Under the pieces are notes generated by a model. The model was not told the DNA's origin, did no database searches, and saw nothing but the letters and a program-made list of their open reading frames with translations. Of a DNA stretch of 64,000 nt, positions 17,158 to 26,173 are shown in pieces. The number at the start of each line of letters is the position of its first letter. Position 1 is the stretch's first letter. This DNA is from Prochlorococcus_E sp000760215 (GTDB lineage: Bacteria > Cyanobacteriota > Cyanobacteriia > PCC-6307 > Cyanobiaceae). Location of the stretch: assembly GCF_047303175.1 (NCBI RefSeq), contig NZ_CP138945.1; one strand, given 5' to 3'. The translations under genes were made by a program, and so were the position numbers.

Positions 17158-18594
17158 GTGATTAAAAGTTCATTAATTCCAGTAATCCTCTGCGGTGGAT
17201 CAGGTACAAGGCTGTGGCCCTTATCTAGAGAAAGTTATCCAAAACAGTTTTGGGCACTGCATCATGAAAGCAATCTCACATTGCTTCAACAAACTCAAAA
17301 ACGTATAGAAAACATTAAAGGACTGCAAAACCCTTTTTTAATCTGCAACGAAGAACATAGATTCATAGTTGCGGAACAAATGCGAGAGATAAATATCAAA
17401 GCAAAAGCCATTTTTCTGGAGCCTATAGGGAGAAATACAGCGCCAGCAATAACAATTGCCGCACTAAAAGCACTAGAAGAAGGCCAAGATCCCTTGCTTC
17501 TTGTTCTATCAGCTGATCATATTATCTCTAAACCTAAAAACTTTTTAGAAGCTATAAATGCTGGTATAAATGCTGCTGAAAAAGGAAAACTTGTAACTTT
17601 TGGGATTAAACCTACCTCTCCAGAAACTGGTTATGGCTATATAGAGTCAAGCGAAAAAGCAGGTGAATCTGCTAAAGAATCTGATATCAAAAGGTTTATA
17701 GAAAAACCTAATAAAGAAACTGCTGAGCAATTTCTAAACGACAGTCGCTTTACTTGGAATAGCGGGATATTTCTTTTTAAAGCAAGTGCAATTATTGCTG
17801 AATTAGAAAAGTTCTCTCCTAAAATCATTAGTTGCTGTAAAAAAGCTCTTAAAGGAAATAAAGAAGATCTTGATTTTCTAAGACTTGATAGTCATTCATT
17901 TCGTCAATGTCCAAGCATCTCAATTGATGTAGCAGTAATGGAAAGAACAAAGCTAGGTGCAGTAATTGCAATGAATGCTGGGTGGAATGATATAGGCAAC
18001 TGGCAATCCATTTGGGAAGAAGAAAAAAAAGATTGTGATGGCAATGTATTGCATGGAAAAGTCATGGTAGAAAATAGTTTGAGCTGCTACTTCCGAAGTG
18101 AGCACCGTCTAGTAGTTGGACTTGGATTAAAAGATTTAATTGTTGTAGAAACGGATGATGCTGTTCTCATTGCAGATAAAAACGAATGTCAAAACGTAAA
18201 AACAATCGTTGAAAAGCTAAAGCAAGCAAAAAGAGAAGAAGCTAAATCACATAAAAAAATTCACCGGCCTTGGGGACATTACACATCTATAGTTCAAGGG
18301 AAAAAATGGCAAGTCAAAAAAATTGAAGTGAAGCCAGGTGCAAGTCTTTCTCTACAAATGCACCAACATCGAGCAGAACATTGGGTTGTTGTAAAAGGGA
18401 TTGCTTTAGTAGAACGTGATTCAGAAAAAGAATTACTAAAAGAAAATCAAAGTACTTATATACCTCTTCGATCAAAACATCGGCTTAGTAATCCAGGTGA
18501 AATACCTTTAGAATTAATAGAAATACAAAGTGGAGAATACATTGGAGAAGATGATATTATAAGACTTGATGATAAATATGGGCGGCAAAAATAA
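17158..18594 (+). CDS. manC: Mannose-1-phosphate guanylyltransferase / mannose-6-phosphate isomerase
   Basis: This bifunctional type II enzyme makes GDP-mannose for surface polysaccharide and may also interconvert fructose-6-P and mannose-6-P. The nucleotidyltransferase signature Cys-Gly-Gly-Ser-Gly-Thr-Arg-Leu-Trp-Pro-Leu-Ser-Arg is at 12-24, with Phe-Ile-Glu-Lys-Pro near 182. The C-terminal cupin (about 360-475) contains Arg-Pro-Trp-Gly, Leu-Gln-Met-His-x-His-Arg-Ala-Glu-His-Trp and Ile-Glu-Ile-Gln. The start is GTG at 17158, preceded by GAGG nine bases upstream. A six-codon frame starting at 17141 ends in a GTGA overlap with it. The gene converges on glmS. Confidence 0.92.
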   Translation: MIKSSLIPVILCGGSGTRLWPLSRESYPKQFWALHHESNLTLLQQTQKRIENIKGLQNPFLICNEEHRFIVAEQMREINIKAKAIFLEPIGRNTAPAITIAALKALEEGQDPLLLVLSADHIISKPKNFLEAINAGINAAEKGKLVTFGIKPTSPETGYGYIESSEKAGESAKESDIKRFIEKPNKETAEQFLNDSRFTWNSGIFLFKASAIIAELEKFSPKIISCCKKALKGNKEDLDFLRLDSHSFRQCPSISIDVAVMERTKLGAVIAMNAGWNDIGNWQSIWEEEKKDCDGNVLHGKVMVENSLSCYFRSEHRLVVGLGLKDLIVVETDDAVLIADKNECQNVKTIVEKLKQAKREEAKSHKKIHRPWGHYTSIVQGKKWQVKKIEVKPGASLSLQMHQHRAEHWVVVKGIALVERDSEKELLKENQSTYIPLRSKHRLSNPGEIPLELIEIQSGEYIGEDDIIRLDDKYGRQK

Positions 18595-18616
18595 CTCAAA
18601 TAATCTGAAATATCAC

Positions 18617-20521
18617 TTACTCTACTGTTACACTTTTTGCTAAATTTCTTGGTTGATCTACATCTAAACCTCTTCTAGCAGCAATGTGATAACTCAATAA
18701 TTGCAAGGGAATCACTGTTAATAATGGGCTAATCAATTCATTAACTTCAGGGATAGGTAACAAGTGATCGAAGATTTTTGTATCTGTTGATATTGGTGCT
18801 ACGCCAATTAAAGATGCATCTCTAGCTTTAGCTTCTTGGGCATTACTTAATACTTTATCAAAAACAATACCTTTAGTTGCGATTGAGATAACTGGAACTT
18901 GCTTGTCCAATAAAGCAATCGGACCATGCTTCAACTCTCCAGCAGGGTAACCTTCAGCATGAATATAACTAATCTCTTTTAATTTCAAGGCAGCCTCCAG
19001 TGCTATCGGATAATTAATCCCTCTACCCAGAAAAATTACATCTTTTGTTTCAGAAAATTGTTGTGATAATTTTTCACTTAATTGATCATGGGTATTAATA
19101 AGATCCTTAATTTGATTTGGGATTAATCTTAATTGGCTACACAAATCAACTATTTCTTCTGTGGAACGACTTTTCCTACGGGCTGCAAACATTAAAGCTA
19201 AACCATAAAAAGTCAATAATTGTCCAAGAAAAGTTTTAGTAGCCGCAACTCCAACTTCCATCCCTGCTCCTATATCAATAACATTAGAAACTTGTCTTGA
19301 TAAAGAACTTTCTGGCCGATTAGTTATCCCTAATTGTAAAGGAGCAGAGTTATCTTGATCACTAGAACATCGTCTTTGATATTCCATAGCTAATGCTGCA
19401 AGAGTATCTGCTGTCTCACCAGATTGAGTAACTCCAATGGTCAAAATATTTTTAGCCAAAGGTGGTGGAGCATAGCGAAATTCACTTGCAAAATAAACTG
19501 TTGATGGAATGCCAGAAAACTGTTCTAAAAGGTAAGCACCAACCATTGCTGCATGACGACTAGTTCCACAAGCTAAAATTTGAATTTTTTCGACAGAGTC
19601 ATAAATTGAATCTTCAAACGGAAACGCAACTGGTGCTGAAGGTGGCAATTCATGCGGTAAATATCTTGCTATCCATTCGGCTGCAGTATCTGATTGTTCA
19701 AATATCTCTTTAAGCATGAAATGTCTAAATTGACCTTTATCAATATCACTTTCATATCCAGTAATTATTGAAGGTGTTCTATGTTGACGCTCTCCTAAAG
19801 AGTTATAGATTTCTACACCCAATGGAGTAAGTAAAGCCACCTCTTTATCTTCCAAAGACAATACTGTTCTAGAAAAACCTGCAAAAGCTGGGGTATCACT
19901 AGCACAGAGAAATTCCCCTTCTCCAAAACCTATCAATAAAGGTGCTTTACGCTTTGCAACTATCAAAGTATCTGGCGTTTCAGCCCATATCACAGCAAGT
20001 GCATATGACCCCTCCAATACATCTAAAACCTGCTGGACTGCTGAAAGAAGAAGTGAGCCACTAGATTGATGTCCATCTTTCTTTAATCGTTTTAAGTTTT
20101 GAGAAATTAAATGAGGAATAACCTCAGTGTCAGTATCAGATCTAAATTGGACACCCTTCTTCTCAAGTTCCTCTCTCAATGAAGTGTGATTTTCAATAAT
20201 TCCATTTTGAACAACAGCTACTTTTTCTAAAGAATCAAGATGCGGATGCGCATTATGAACCTCAGGTTTTCCATGTGTAGCCCATCGAGTATGGCCAATC
20301 CCTACATTTCCTGGGGCTCCATCTTTTTCAATCAAACGCAAAAGGTTAAATAATTTCCCTTTCGCCCTTTTACAACTAATAACAGCATCTTTGACGCCTG
20401 GGGAGGGGCTAACTGTTGCTAAGCCAGCTGAGTCATAGCCCCTATATTCAAGCTTTTTAAGGCCATCTAAAAGAATTGGAGATGCTTCTCGAGAGCCAAC
20501 TAACGCAACTATTCCACACAT
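18617..20521 (-). CDS. glmS: Glucosamine-fructose-6-phosphate aminotransferase (isomerising)
   Basis: GlmS makes glucosamine-6-phosphate from fructose-6-phosphate and glutamine, the entry to peptidoglycan and LPS amino sugars. The N-terminal Cys2 (Met-Cys-Gly-Ile-Val) is the glutaminase nucleophile, with Gly-His-Thr-Arg-Trp-Ala-Thr-His-Gly near 76. Two SIS sugar isomerase domains fill about 300-620, and the C-terminus reads Leu-Ala-Lys-Ser-Val-Thr-Val-Glu. The 634-residue length is normal. No glmS ribozyme is evident in the 77-base spacer to psaC, which instead holds inverted repeats. It lies downstream of psaC on the same strand. Confidence 0.97.
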   Translation of the reverse strand: MCGIVALVGSREASPILLDGLKKLEYRGYDSAGLATVSPSPGVKDAVISCKRAKGKLFNLLRLIEKDGAPGNVGIGHTRWATHGKPEVHNAHPHLDSLEKVAVVQNGIIENHTSLREELEKKGVQFRSDTDTEVIPHLISQNLKRLKKDGHQSSGSLLLSAVQQVLDVLEGSYALAVIWAETPDTLIVAKRKAPLLIGFGEGEFLCASDTPAFAGFSRTVLSLEDKEVALLTPLGVEIYNSLGERQHRTPSIITGYESDIDKGQFRHFMLKEIFEQSDTAAEWIARYLPHELPPSAPVAFPFEDSIYDSVEKIQILACGTSRHAAMVGAYLLEQFSGIPSTVYFASEFRYAPPPLAKNILTIGVTQSGETADTLAALAMEYQRRCSSDQDNSAPLQLGITNRPESSLSRQVSNVIDIGAGMEVGVAATKTFLGQLLTFYGLALMFAARRKSRSTEEIVDLCSQLRLIPNQIKDLINTHDQLSEKLSQQFSETKDVIFLGRGINYPIALEAALKLKEISYIHAEGYPAGELKHGPIALLDKQVPVISIATKGIVFDKVLSNAQEAKARDASLIGVAPISTDTKIFDHLLPIPEVNELISPLLTVIPLQLLSYHIAARRGLDVDQPRNLAKSVTVE

Positions 20522-20539
20522 ATATAAAAGTATGAACTT

Positions 20540-20573
20540 AAATCCATGGATTTTTAGGCTCTTTAGAACCTAA
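20540..20573. repeat. Adjacent stem-loop and perfect palindrome between psaC and glmS
   Basis: TTAGGCTC-TTTA-GAACCTAA (20554-20573) folds into an eight-base-pair stem (one G-T pair) with a four-base loop. It directly abuts the 14-base palindrome AAATCCATGGATTT (20540-20553). It lies 25 bases after the psaC stop on the psaC strand. No T-run follows, so it may be an mRNA 3' stabiliser or processing site rather than a terminator. Confidence 0.45.
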
Positions 20574-20598
20574 CTCAAAACCTAATACTACAAAAGAT

Positions 20599-20844
20599 TC
20601 AGTAAGCCAATCCCATACTTCTAGTAGTTTCATCCCCTAAATAAACCCTAATACTTAAGAAATCTGTAGGACATGCAGTCTCACAGCGCTTACATCCAAC
20701 ACAGTCTTCTGTTCGTGGAGAAGACGCAATCTGACCGGCTTTACAGCCATCCCATGGAACCATCTCGAGCACATCCAGTGGACAGGCTCGTACACATTGA
20801 GTACATCCAATGCATGTGTCGTAGATCTTTACTGCGTGGGACAT
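20599..20844 (-). CDS. psaC: Photosystem I iron-sulfur centre subunit VII
   Basis: PsaC carries the FA and FB [4Fe-4S] clusters on the stromal face of photosystem I and hands electrons to ferredoxin. The 81-residue protein has both Cys-x2-Cys-x2-Cys-x3-Cys-Pro motifs (Cys-Ile-Gly-Cys-Thr-Gln-Cys near 11 and Cys-Val-Gly-Cys-Lys-Arg-Cys near 48). The C-terminus is the conserved Ser-Met-Gly-Leu-Ala-Tyr. An AGGG run sits just before the ATG. It diverges from acpP over 133 bases and is followed by glmS. Confidence 0.99.
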   Translation of the reverse strand: MSHAVKIYDTCIGCTQCVRACPLDVLEMVPWDGCKAGQIASSPRTEDCVGCKRCETACPTDFLSIRVYLGDETTRSMGLAY

Positions 20845-20927
20845 AAAGCCCTATGGATAACGTTGCATGTAAAAAACTTTACTCAATTTGGTTCAACAAA
20901 AAGAAATTAATGCATCTGGCTTCACTC

Positions 20928-20957
20928 TTGTTAACTCGCGGGCATGAGCCGTAGGAT
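20928..20957 (+). promoter_or_regulatory. Candidate sigma-70-type promoter of acpP
   Basis: TTGTTA (20928-20933) and TAGGAT (20952-20957) are spaced by 18 bases, placing the predicted start about 10-15 bases before the acpP ATG. The match is partial, so this is only a candidate. Confidence 0.35.
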
Positions 20958-20977
20958 AAGAACAAATATCCAGAATT

Positions 20978-21217
20978 ATGTCTCAGGAAGCAATTCTCGA
21001 AAAAGTTCGTTCTATCGTTGCTGAGCAACTTAGCGTTGACGCAGGCGAAATTAAACCAGATTCGAACTTCCAGAACGACCTTGGAGCAGACTCTCTTGAC
21101 ACAGTTGAGTTAGTTATGGCTCTTGAAGAAGCATTCGACATCGAGATTCCAGACGAGGCAGCCGAAGGCATAGCCACCGTGGGAGATGCCGTGAAATACA
21201 TAGAAGAAAAATCCTGA
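20978..21217 (+). CDS. acpP: Acyl carrier protein
   Basis: AcpP carries growing acyl chains in type II fatty acid synthesis. The 79-residue acidic protein contains Asp-Leu-Gly-Ala-Asp-Ser-Leu-Asp-Thr-Val-Glu, whose Ser takes the 4'-phosphopantetheine group. It is followed after seven bases by fabF, the condensing enzyme that uses it, so the two form an operon, probably running on to the transketolase gene. A candidate promoter lies just upstream. The gene uses more GC-rich codons than its neighbours, as expected for a highly expressed gene. Confidence 0.98.
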   Translation: MSQEAILEKVRSIVAEQLSVDAGEIKPDSNFQNDLGADSLDTVELVMALEEAFDIEIPDEAAEGIATVGDAVKYIEEKS

Positions 21218-21224
21218 GGACCTA

Positions 21225-22472
21225 ATGATGGAGCACCTCCATCGAGTTGTAATAACTGGTCTTGGCGCTATTACCCCAATCGGCAATACCGTCGAAGATT
21301 ATTTCGTTGGATTAAAGTCTGGCCTAAATGGGGTTGGACCTATTTCCCTGTTTGATGCTTCAAATCACGCTTGTAGGTTCGCTGCGGAAGTATCAGATTT
21401 TGATCCAACTGGAATCCTCGAACCAAAAGAATCCAAAAGATGGGATCGTTTCTCAAAATTTGGAGTAGTTGCTGCAAAAGAAGCACTTAGAGATTCAGGC
21501 CTAATTATTGATGAAACCAATTCTCAACGTGTTGGCGTGATTATTGGCTCTGGTGTTGGTGGACTACTGACCATGGAAACTCAAGCGCAAGTTCTAAACA
21601 ACAGAGGACCAGGAAGAGTTAGTCCTTTTACTGTTCCAATGATGATTCCAAATATGGCAACTGGCCTTACAGCTATTGCTCTTGGTGCGAAAGGACCCAG
21701 CTCAGCAGTTGCAACAGCATGTGCTGCCGGCTCAAATGCAATCGGCGATTCATTTAGATTGCTTCAACTTGGAAAAGCTGATGCAATGATATGCGGTGGG
21801 GCAGAGGCAAGCATTACTCCTCTTGGAGTAGCAGGTTTTTCTAGTGCGAAAGCACTTTCATTTCGCAATGAAGATCCTTCTAAAGCAAGCAGACCTTTTG
21901 ATGCAGAGCGTGATGGTTTCGTAATTGGAGAAGGTTCAGGGGTACTAATACTTGAAACACTTGAACATGCTAAAAAACGTAATGCAGAAATTTATGCAGA
22001 ATTAATTGGCTATGGAGCAACATGTGATGCTCACCACATAACAGCACCATCTCCAGGAGGTATAGGAGGGGCAAAAGCAATCAGAGAAACTATTGACGAT
22101 GGAGCAATCGATATACAAAAAGTTGATTACATTAATGCTCACGGAACAAGTACAGCTGCCAATGACAAAAATGAAACTTCTGCCATAAAGACTGCCCTTG
22201 GGGAACGAGCTAACAAAATCCCTGTAAGCTCAACTAAATCAATGACAGGTCACCTTCTAGGAGGATCTGGAGGCATTGAAGCAGTAGCATGTGTGCTTTC
22301 TATCAAGCATGGGGTAATTCCACCAACAATTAATTACGCAAACCCAGATCCTGACTGTGATCTGGATTATGTACCTAACACTGCTAGAGAAAGTAAGTTA
22401 AATATTGTGCTTTCAAACTCCTTTGGTTTTGGGGGTCACAATGTTTGTCTCGCATTCCGAAAGATGACCTAA
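21225..22472 (+). CDS. fabF: 3-oxoacyl-[acyl-carrier-protein] synthase II
   Basis: FabF condenses acyl-ACP with malonyl-ACP in fatty acid elongation. The 415-residue thiolase-fold protein has the full Cys-His-His set. The nucleophile is in Thr-Ala-Cys-Ala-Ala-Gly-Ser near residue 166. The first His is in Asn-Ala-His-Gly-Thr-Ser-Thr near 306, and the second in Met-Thr-Gly-His-Leu-Leu-Gly-Gly near 343. It starts seven bases after acpP, with the GAGG sequence overlapping the acpP end as a likely ribosome site. Two adjacent ATG codons make the start uncertain by one residue. Confidence 0.97.
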   Translation: MMEHLHRVVITGLGAITPIGNTVEDYFVGLKSGLNGVGPISLFDASNHACRFAAEVSDFDPTGILEPKESKRWDRFSKFGVVAAKEALRDSGLIIDETNSQRVGVIIGSGVGGLLTMETQAQVLNNRGPGRVSPFTVPMMIPNMATGLTAIALGAKGPSSAVATACAAGSNAIGDSFRLLQLGKADAMICGGAEASITPLGVAGFSSAKALSFRNEDPSKASRPFDAERDGFVIGEGSGVLILETLEHAKKRNAEIYAELIGYGATCDAHHITAPSPGGIGGAKAIRETIDDGAIDIQKVDYINAHGTSTAANDKNETSAIKTALGERANKIPVSSTKSMTGHLLGGSGGIEAVACVLSIKHGVIPPTINYANPDPDCDLDYVPNTARESKLNIVLSNSFGFGGHNVCLAFRKMT

Positions 22473-22525
22473 AGGTCCTTCTCTCCCCTCCATCAGTCAT
22501 AATCTTTTAATCACCAACAAATAAA

Positions 22526-24541
22526 ATGGTCGCTGCGCCCGCTTCCCTTGAATCACTTTGCATCAATAGCATCAGAATGCTTGCGGTTGATGCAGTAAAT
22601 AAATCTAATAGTGGTCATCCTGGTCTGCCAATGGGATGCGCGCCTATGGGCTACACACTATGGGACAAATTCCTTAGTCATAATCCTAAAAATCCAAAAT
22701 GGTTTAATCGAGATCGTTTTGTTCTATCTGCCGGTCATGGTTGCATGCTCCTTTATGCACTTTTACACCTAACTGGTTACGACTCAGTAACAATTGAAGA
22801 TATTAAGCAATTCAGGCAATGGGGAGCTAAAACACCTGGTCACCCAGAAACTTTCGAAACTCCAGGAGTTGAGGTTACAGCTGGGCCTTTAGGTGCAGGA
22901 ATATCAAATGCAGTTGGGCTTGCGATAGCAGAAGCTCATTTAGGAGCAAAATTCAATAAACCAGATTCCAAAATTATTGATCACTTTACTTATGTGATCA
23001 TGGGCGATGGTTGTAATCAAGAAGGAGTTGCATCAGAAGCATGTTCTCTTGCTGGACACCTAAAACTTGGAAAACTTATTGCTCTCTATGATGATAATCA
23101 CATAACAATTGATGGAAGAACCGATGTATCTTTCACTGAGGATGTTTTAAAAAGATATGAAGCATATGGTTGGCATGTTCAACATGTTCCTAATGGGAAT
23201 ACTGATGTAAATGCTATTGCCAAAGCAATCGAGTTAGCCAAAGCAGTTGAAGACAAACCATCAATAATTAAAATCACTACAACTATTGGCTATGGTTCTC
23301 CAAATAAATCTGATACGGCCGGTGTTCACGGTGCGCCTCTAGGAGAAGATGAAGCAAAGTTAACAAGAGAATCACTCAATTGGTCATACGGTCCTTTCGA
23401 AATTCCTCATGAAGCCTATGAGCAGTTCAGGCAAGCTATTGATAGAGGGGCAAAACTAGAAAGTGATTGGAATGAGCAATTAAAGATTTATCGAGCAAAA
23501 TATCCAAAAGAAGCTGCAGAACTTGAACGTTCATTAAGAGGAGAGCTTCCAGAAAACTGGGATAAAGATTTACCAGCATATACATCTGATGACAAAGGAT
23601 TAGCTACAAGAAAACATTCCCAAATCTGTTTAGGAGCACTAGGTCCAAATCTACCTGAGTTAATTGGTGGTTCAGCCGATTTAACGCATTCCAACTACAC
23701 CGACATCAAGGGAGAAGTAGGATCCTTCCAACCCGAAACACCTGAAAAAAGGTATTTGCATTTCGGAGTAAGAGAACATGCAATGGCCGCGATACTGAAT
23801 GGAATCGCTTATCACGACAGTGGATTAATTCCATATGGAGGTACATTTCTTGTCTTTGCTGACTACATGAGAGGGTCAATGAGGTTATCGGCCTTAAGTG
23901 AACTCGGAGTAATTTATGTACTAACACATGACTCAATTGGCGTTGGAGAAGATGGACCAACTCATCAACCAATAGAAACTATTCCTTCATTAAGAGCAAT
24001 GCCAAATATGCTTGTTTTCAGGCCAGGTGATGGCAATGAGACAAGTGGGGCATATAAGCTTGCCATACAAAATCGCAAACGTCCTAGCTCTCTTTGTTTA
24101 AGTAGGCAAGGCATGCCTAATCAGGCAAATTCTTCAATAGAAAAAGTATCTTTTGGTGGATATATACTTGAAGATTGTTCAGGAACCCCTGAATTAATTT
24201 TCATAGGTACTGGTAGCGAGCTGAATTTATGTGTAGAAGCAGCCAAAGCGTTAACGAAACAAGGTAAAAACGTCAGAGTCGTTTCCATGCCATGTGTAGA
24301 ACTTTTTGAAGAGCAAAGTGATTCTTATAAAGAAGAAGTGCTACCTTCTGCTGTTAGGAAACGCCTTGTTGTCGAAGCTGCAGAAACATTTGGGTGGCAC
24401 AAATATATAGGTCTGGATGGAGATAGTGTAACTATGAATAGCTTTGGAGCATCTGCACCTGGAGGAACTTGTATGGATAAATTTGGGTTTACAGTGGAAA
24501 ACGTTTTGAATAAAGCAAACAATCTACTTAAATCTGCATAA
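22526..24541 (+). CDS. tkt: Transketolase
   Basis: Transketolase moves two-carbon units between sugar phosphates in the Calvin cycle and oxidative pentose phosphate pathway, using thiamine pyrophosphate. The 671-residue protein shows Gly-His-Pro-Gly-Leu-Pro-Met-Gly near 30 and the TPP motif Gly-Asp-Gly-Cys-Asn-Gln-Glu-Gly near 157. The pyrimidine domain has Phe-Gly-Val-Arg-Glu-His-Ala-Met and Glu-Asp-Gly-Pro-Thr-His-Gln-Pro. It lies 53 bases after fabF and may share its transcript. The next gene, convergent thiC, serves synthesis of its cofactor, but the two are on opposite strands. Confidence 0.97.
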   Translation: MVAAPASLESLCINSIRMLAVDAVNKSNSGHPGLPMGCAPMGYTLWDKFLSHNPKNPKWFNRDRFVLSAGHGCMLLYALLHLTGYDSVTIEDIKQFRQWGAKTPGHPETFETPGVEVTAGPLGAGISNAVGLAIAEAHLGAKFNKPDSKIIDHFTYVIMGDGCNQEGVASEACSLAGHLKLGKLIALYDDNHITIDGRTDVSFTEDVLKRYEAYGWHVQHVPNGNTDVNAIAKAIELAKAVEDKPSIIKITTTIGYGSPNKSDTAGVHGAPLGEDEAKLTRESLNWSYGPFEIPHEAYEQFRQAIDRGAKLESDWNEQLKIYRAKYPKEAAELERSLRGELPENWDKDLPAYTSDDKGLATRKHSQICLGALGPNLPELIGGSADLTHSNYTDIKGEVGSFQPETPEKRYLHFGVREHAMAAILNGIAYHDSGLIPYGGTFLVFADYMRGSMRLSALSELGVIYVLTHDSIGVGEDGPTHQPIETIPSLRAMPNMLVFRPGDGNETSGAYKLAIQNRKRPSSLCLSRQGMPNQANSSIEKVSFGGYILEDCSGTPELIFIGTGSELNLCVEAAKALTKQGKNVRVVSMPCVELFEEQSDSYKEEVLPSAVRKRLVVEAAETFGWHKYIGLDGDSVTMNSFGASAPGGTCMDKFGFTVENVLNKANNLLKSA

Positions 24542-24586
24542 ACATAAGTTGTAAATAAAAAACAAATAAAAGAACAATGGTTTAAT

Positions 24587-25975
24587 TTAGCTTTTGTGAG
24601 CTATTTGAGAAGATTTTCCTTGTGAAGAAAGAACATCTTCTAATTGCTCTAGTTCTTTTTCAGTGATTTTTGTTTGCATTGGGCAATGCTTTGGACCACA
24701 CATTGAACAAAATTCTGCTTGCTTATAAATATCTGCAGGAAGAGTTTCATCATGATATTCCCTTGCTCTCTCAGGATCCAAAGACAATTCAAACTGCTTA
24801 TTCCAATCAAAAGCATATCTAGCTTTACTCAACTCATCATCTCTATCTCTTGAACCAGAGCGATGCCTAGCTACATCTGCCGCATGAGCAGCAATCTTAT
24901 AGGCAATTAATCCTTCTCGAACATCCTCCGGATTAGGTAAGCCTAAATGCTCTTTTGGGGTGACATAGCAAAGCATTGCTGTTCCATACCAACCAGCCAT
25001 TGCAGCACCAATAGCACTAGTAATATGGTCATAACCCGGAGCAATATCTGTAACTAATGGACCTAAAACATAAAAAGGCGCTTCTGAACAATCTTCCATT
25101 TGCTTGCGAACATTGAATTCAATCTGATCCATAGGAACATGCCCAGGCCCTTCAACCATTACCTGCACATCATGCTTCCAAGCACGTTTTGTAAGTTCTC
25201 CTAATGTTTTCAATTCTGCTAATTGAGCCTCATCTGATGCATCATGTAAACAGCCAGGTCTCAAAGAATCGCCTAAAGAAAAACTGCAATCATAACGTTT
25301 GAAGATTTCACAAATATCATCAAAACGAGTAAATAAAGGGTTCTGTTTATGGTGATAAAGCATCCACTGAGCAAGTATCCCGCCTCCTCTACTAACAATG
25401 CCCGTTAATCTCCCTTTAACTTTTGGCAAATGCTCAATCAATAAACCAGCATGTATCGTCTGATAATCGACTCCTTGCTGACAATGCTTTTCAATGATGT
25501 GCAGAAAATCATCTTCTGATAATTTCTCTATAGATCCATGAACACTTTCTAAAGCTTGATAGACAGGAACTGTCCCTATTGGAACAGGAGAGTCCTTGAT
25601 AATCGCAATTCGAACATCATCTAGATTTACTCCACCTGTAGAAAGGTCCATGACAGTATCTGCACCATATTTGACAGCAAGCTGTAATTTCTTCAGCTCT
25701 TCATTAACATCACTTGCATTAGGGGAAGCACCAATATTTGCATTCACTTTGCACCTAGAGGCAATGCCAATTGCCATAGGTTCAAGATTAAGGTGATTAA
25801 TATTTGCAGGAATAATCATTCTTCCTCTTGCCACTTCTTCCATAATTAAAGATTCAGGAAGGTTTTCCCTCTTGGCCACAAAAGCCATTTCTTCTGTTAT
25901 CACTTCCTTTCGAGCAAAATACATTTGAGAAACATTGCTCAAACCACTTCTAGAAGCAACCCATGAAGTTCGCAT
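24587..25975 (-). CDS. thiC: Phosphomethylpyrimidine synthase ThiC
   Basis: ThiC is a radical-SAM enzyme that rearranges aminoimidazole ribotide to the hydroxymethylpyrimidine phosphate of thiamine. With the ATG at 25975 the protein has 462 residues. It ends with the cluster motif Cys-Ser-Met-Cys-Gly-Pro-Lys-His-Cys-Pro-Met, plus Gly-Arg-Met-Ile-Ile-Pro-Ala-Asn near the N-terminus. The frame stays open up to 26026, but that extension would run towards the aptamer and encodes no conserved residues, so I reject it. A TPP riboswitch lies in the leader, so thiamine pyrophosphate should repress expression. No Shine-Dalgarno precedes the ATG. Confidence 0.96.
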   Translation of the reverse strand: MRTSWVASRSGLSNVSQMYFARKEVITEEMAFVAKRENLPESLIMEEVARGRMIIPANINHLNLEPMAIGIASRCKVNANIGASPNASDVNEELKKLQLAVKYGADTVMDLSTGGVNLDDVRIAIIKDSPVPIGTVPVYQALESVHGSIEKLSEDDFLHIIEKHCQQGVDYQTIHAGLLIEHLPKVKGRLTGIVSRGGGILAQWMLYHHKQNPLFTRFDDICEIFKRYDCSFSLGDSLRPGCLHDASDEAQLAELKTLGELTKRAWKHDVQVMVEGPGHVPMDQIEFNVRKQMEDCSEAPFYVLGPLVTDIAPGYDHITSAIGAAMAGWYGTAMLCYVTPKEHLGLPNPEDVREGLIAYKIAAHAADVARHRSGSRDRDDELSKARYAFDWNKQFELSLDPERAREYHDETLPADIYKQAEFCSMCGPKHCPMQTKITEKELEQLEDVLSSQGKSSQIAHKS

Positions 25976-26029
25976 AACCACAAAAAGTATGAAGAAACTG
26001 GGGAAATTTATGCCACGTAAGATCACTCT

Positions 26030-26121
26030 CTTTCACTTTCCTTCACCGGTACAAACCGTATCAGGTTCAGAGGGTGTGATCTCAGCCAAAAGCAATAGCT
26101 TTTTATGGCACCCCTAGTGAT
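26030..26121 (-). promoter_or_regulatory. TPP riboswitch (THI element) controlling thiC
   Basis: Reading the minus strand, the aptamer blocks appear in order. GGGGTGCC is at 26114-26107, CTGAGA at 26085-26080 and ACCTGAT at 26066-26060, followed by the GGTTTGTACCGG stem region. P1 can pair TCACT (26120-26116) with AGTGA (26037-26033). It ends about 55 bases before the thiC ATG. No terminator hairpin with a U-run follows, so control of translation start or mRNA processing is more likely than attenuation. Confidence 0.94.
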
Positions 26122-26173
26122 ATTTATAAAATAGCTATCTTTCGACTAATAAGCTTTTATCTATTAAATCAAA

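Noticed and set aside
20599..20844. Leu in place of the usual Thr after the first Cys-Pro of PsaC
   Set aside because: I recall this variant as usual in marine picocyanobacteria, and the cluster ligands are intact.
25976..26026. 17-residue upstream extension of thiC
   Set aside because: The hydrophobic stretch is not found in ThiC and runs into the leader next to the TPP riboswitch. The Met-Arg-Thr-Ser-Trp start at 25975 fits better.
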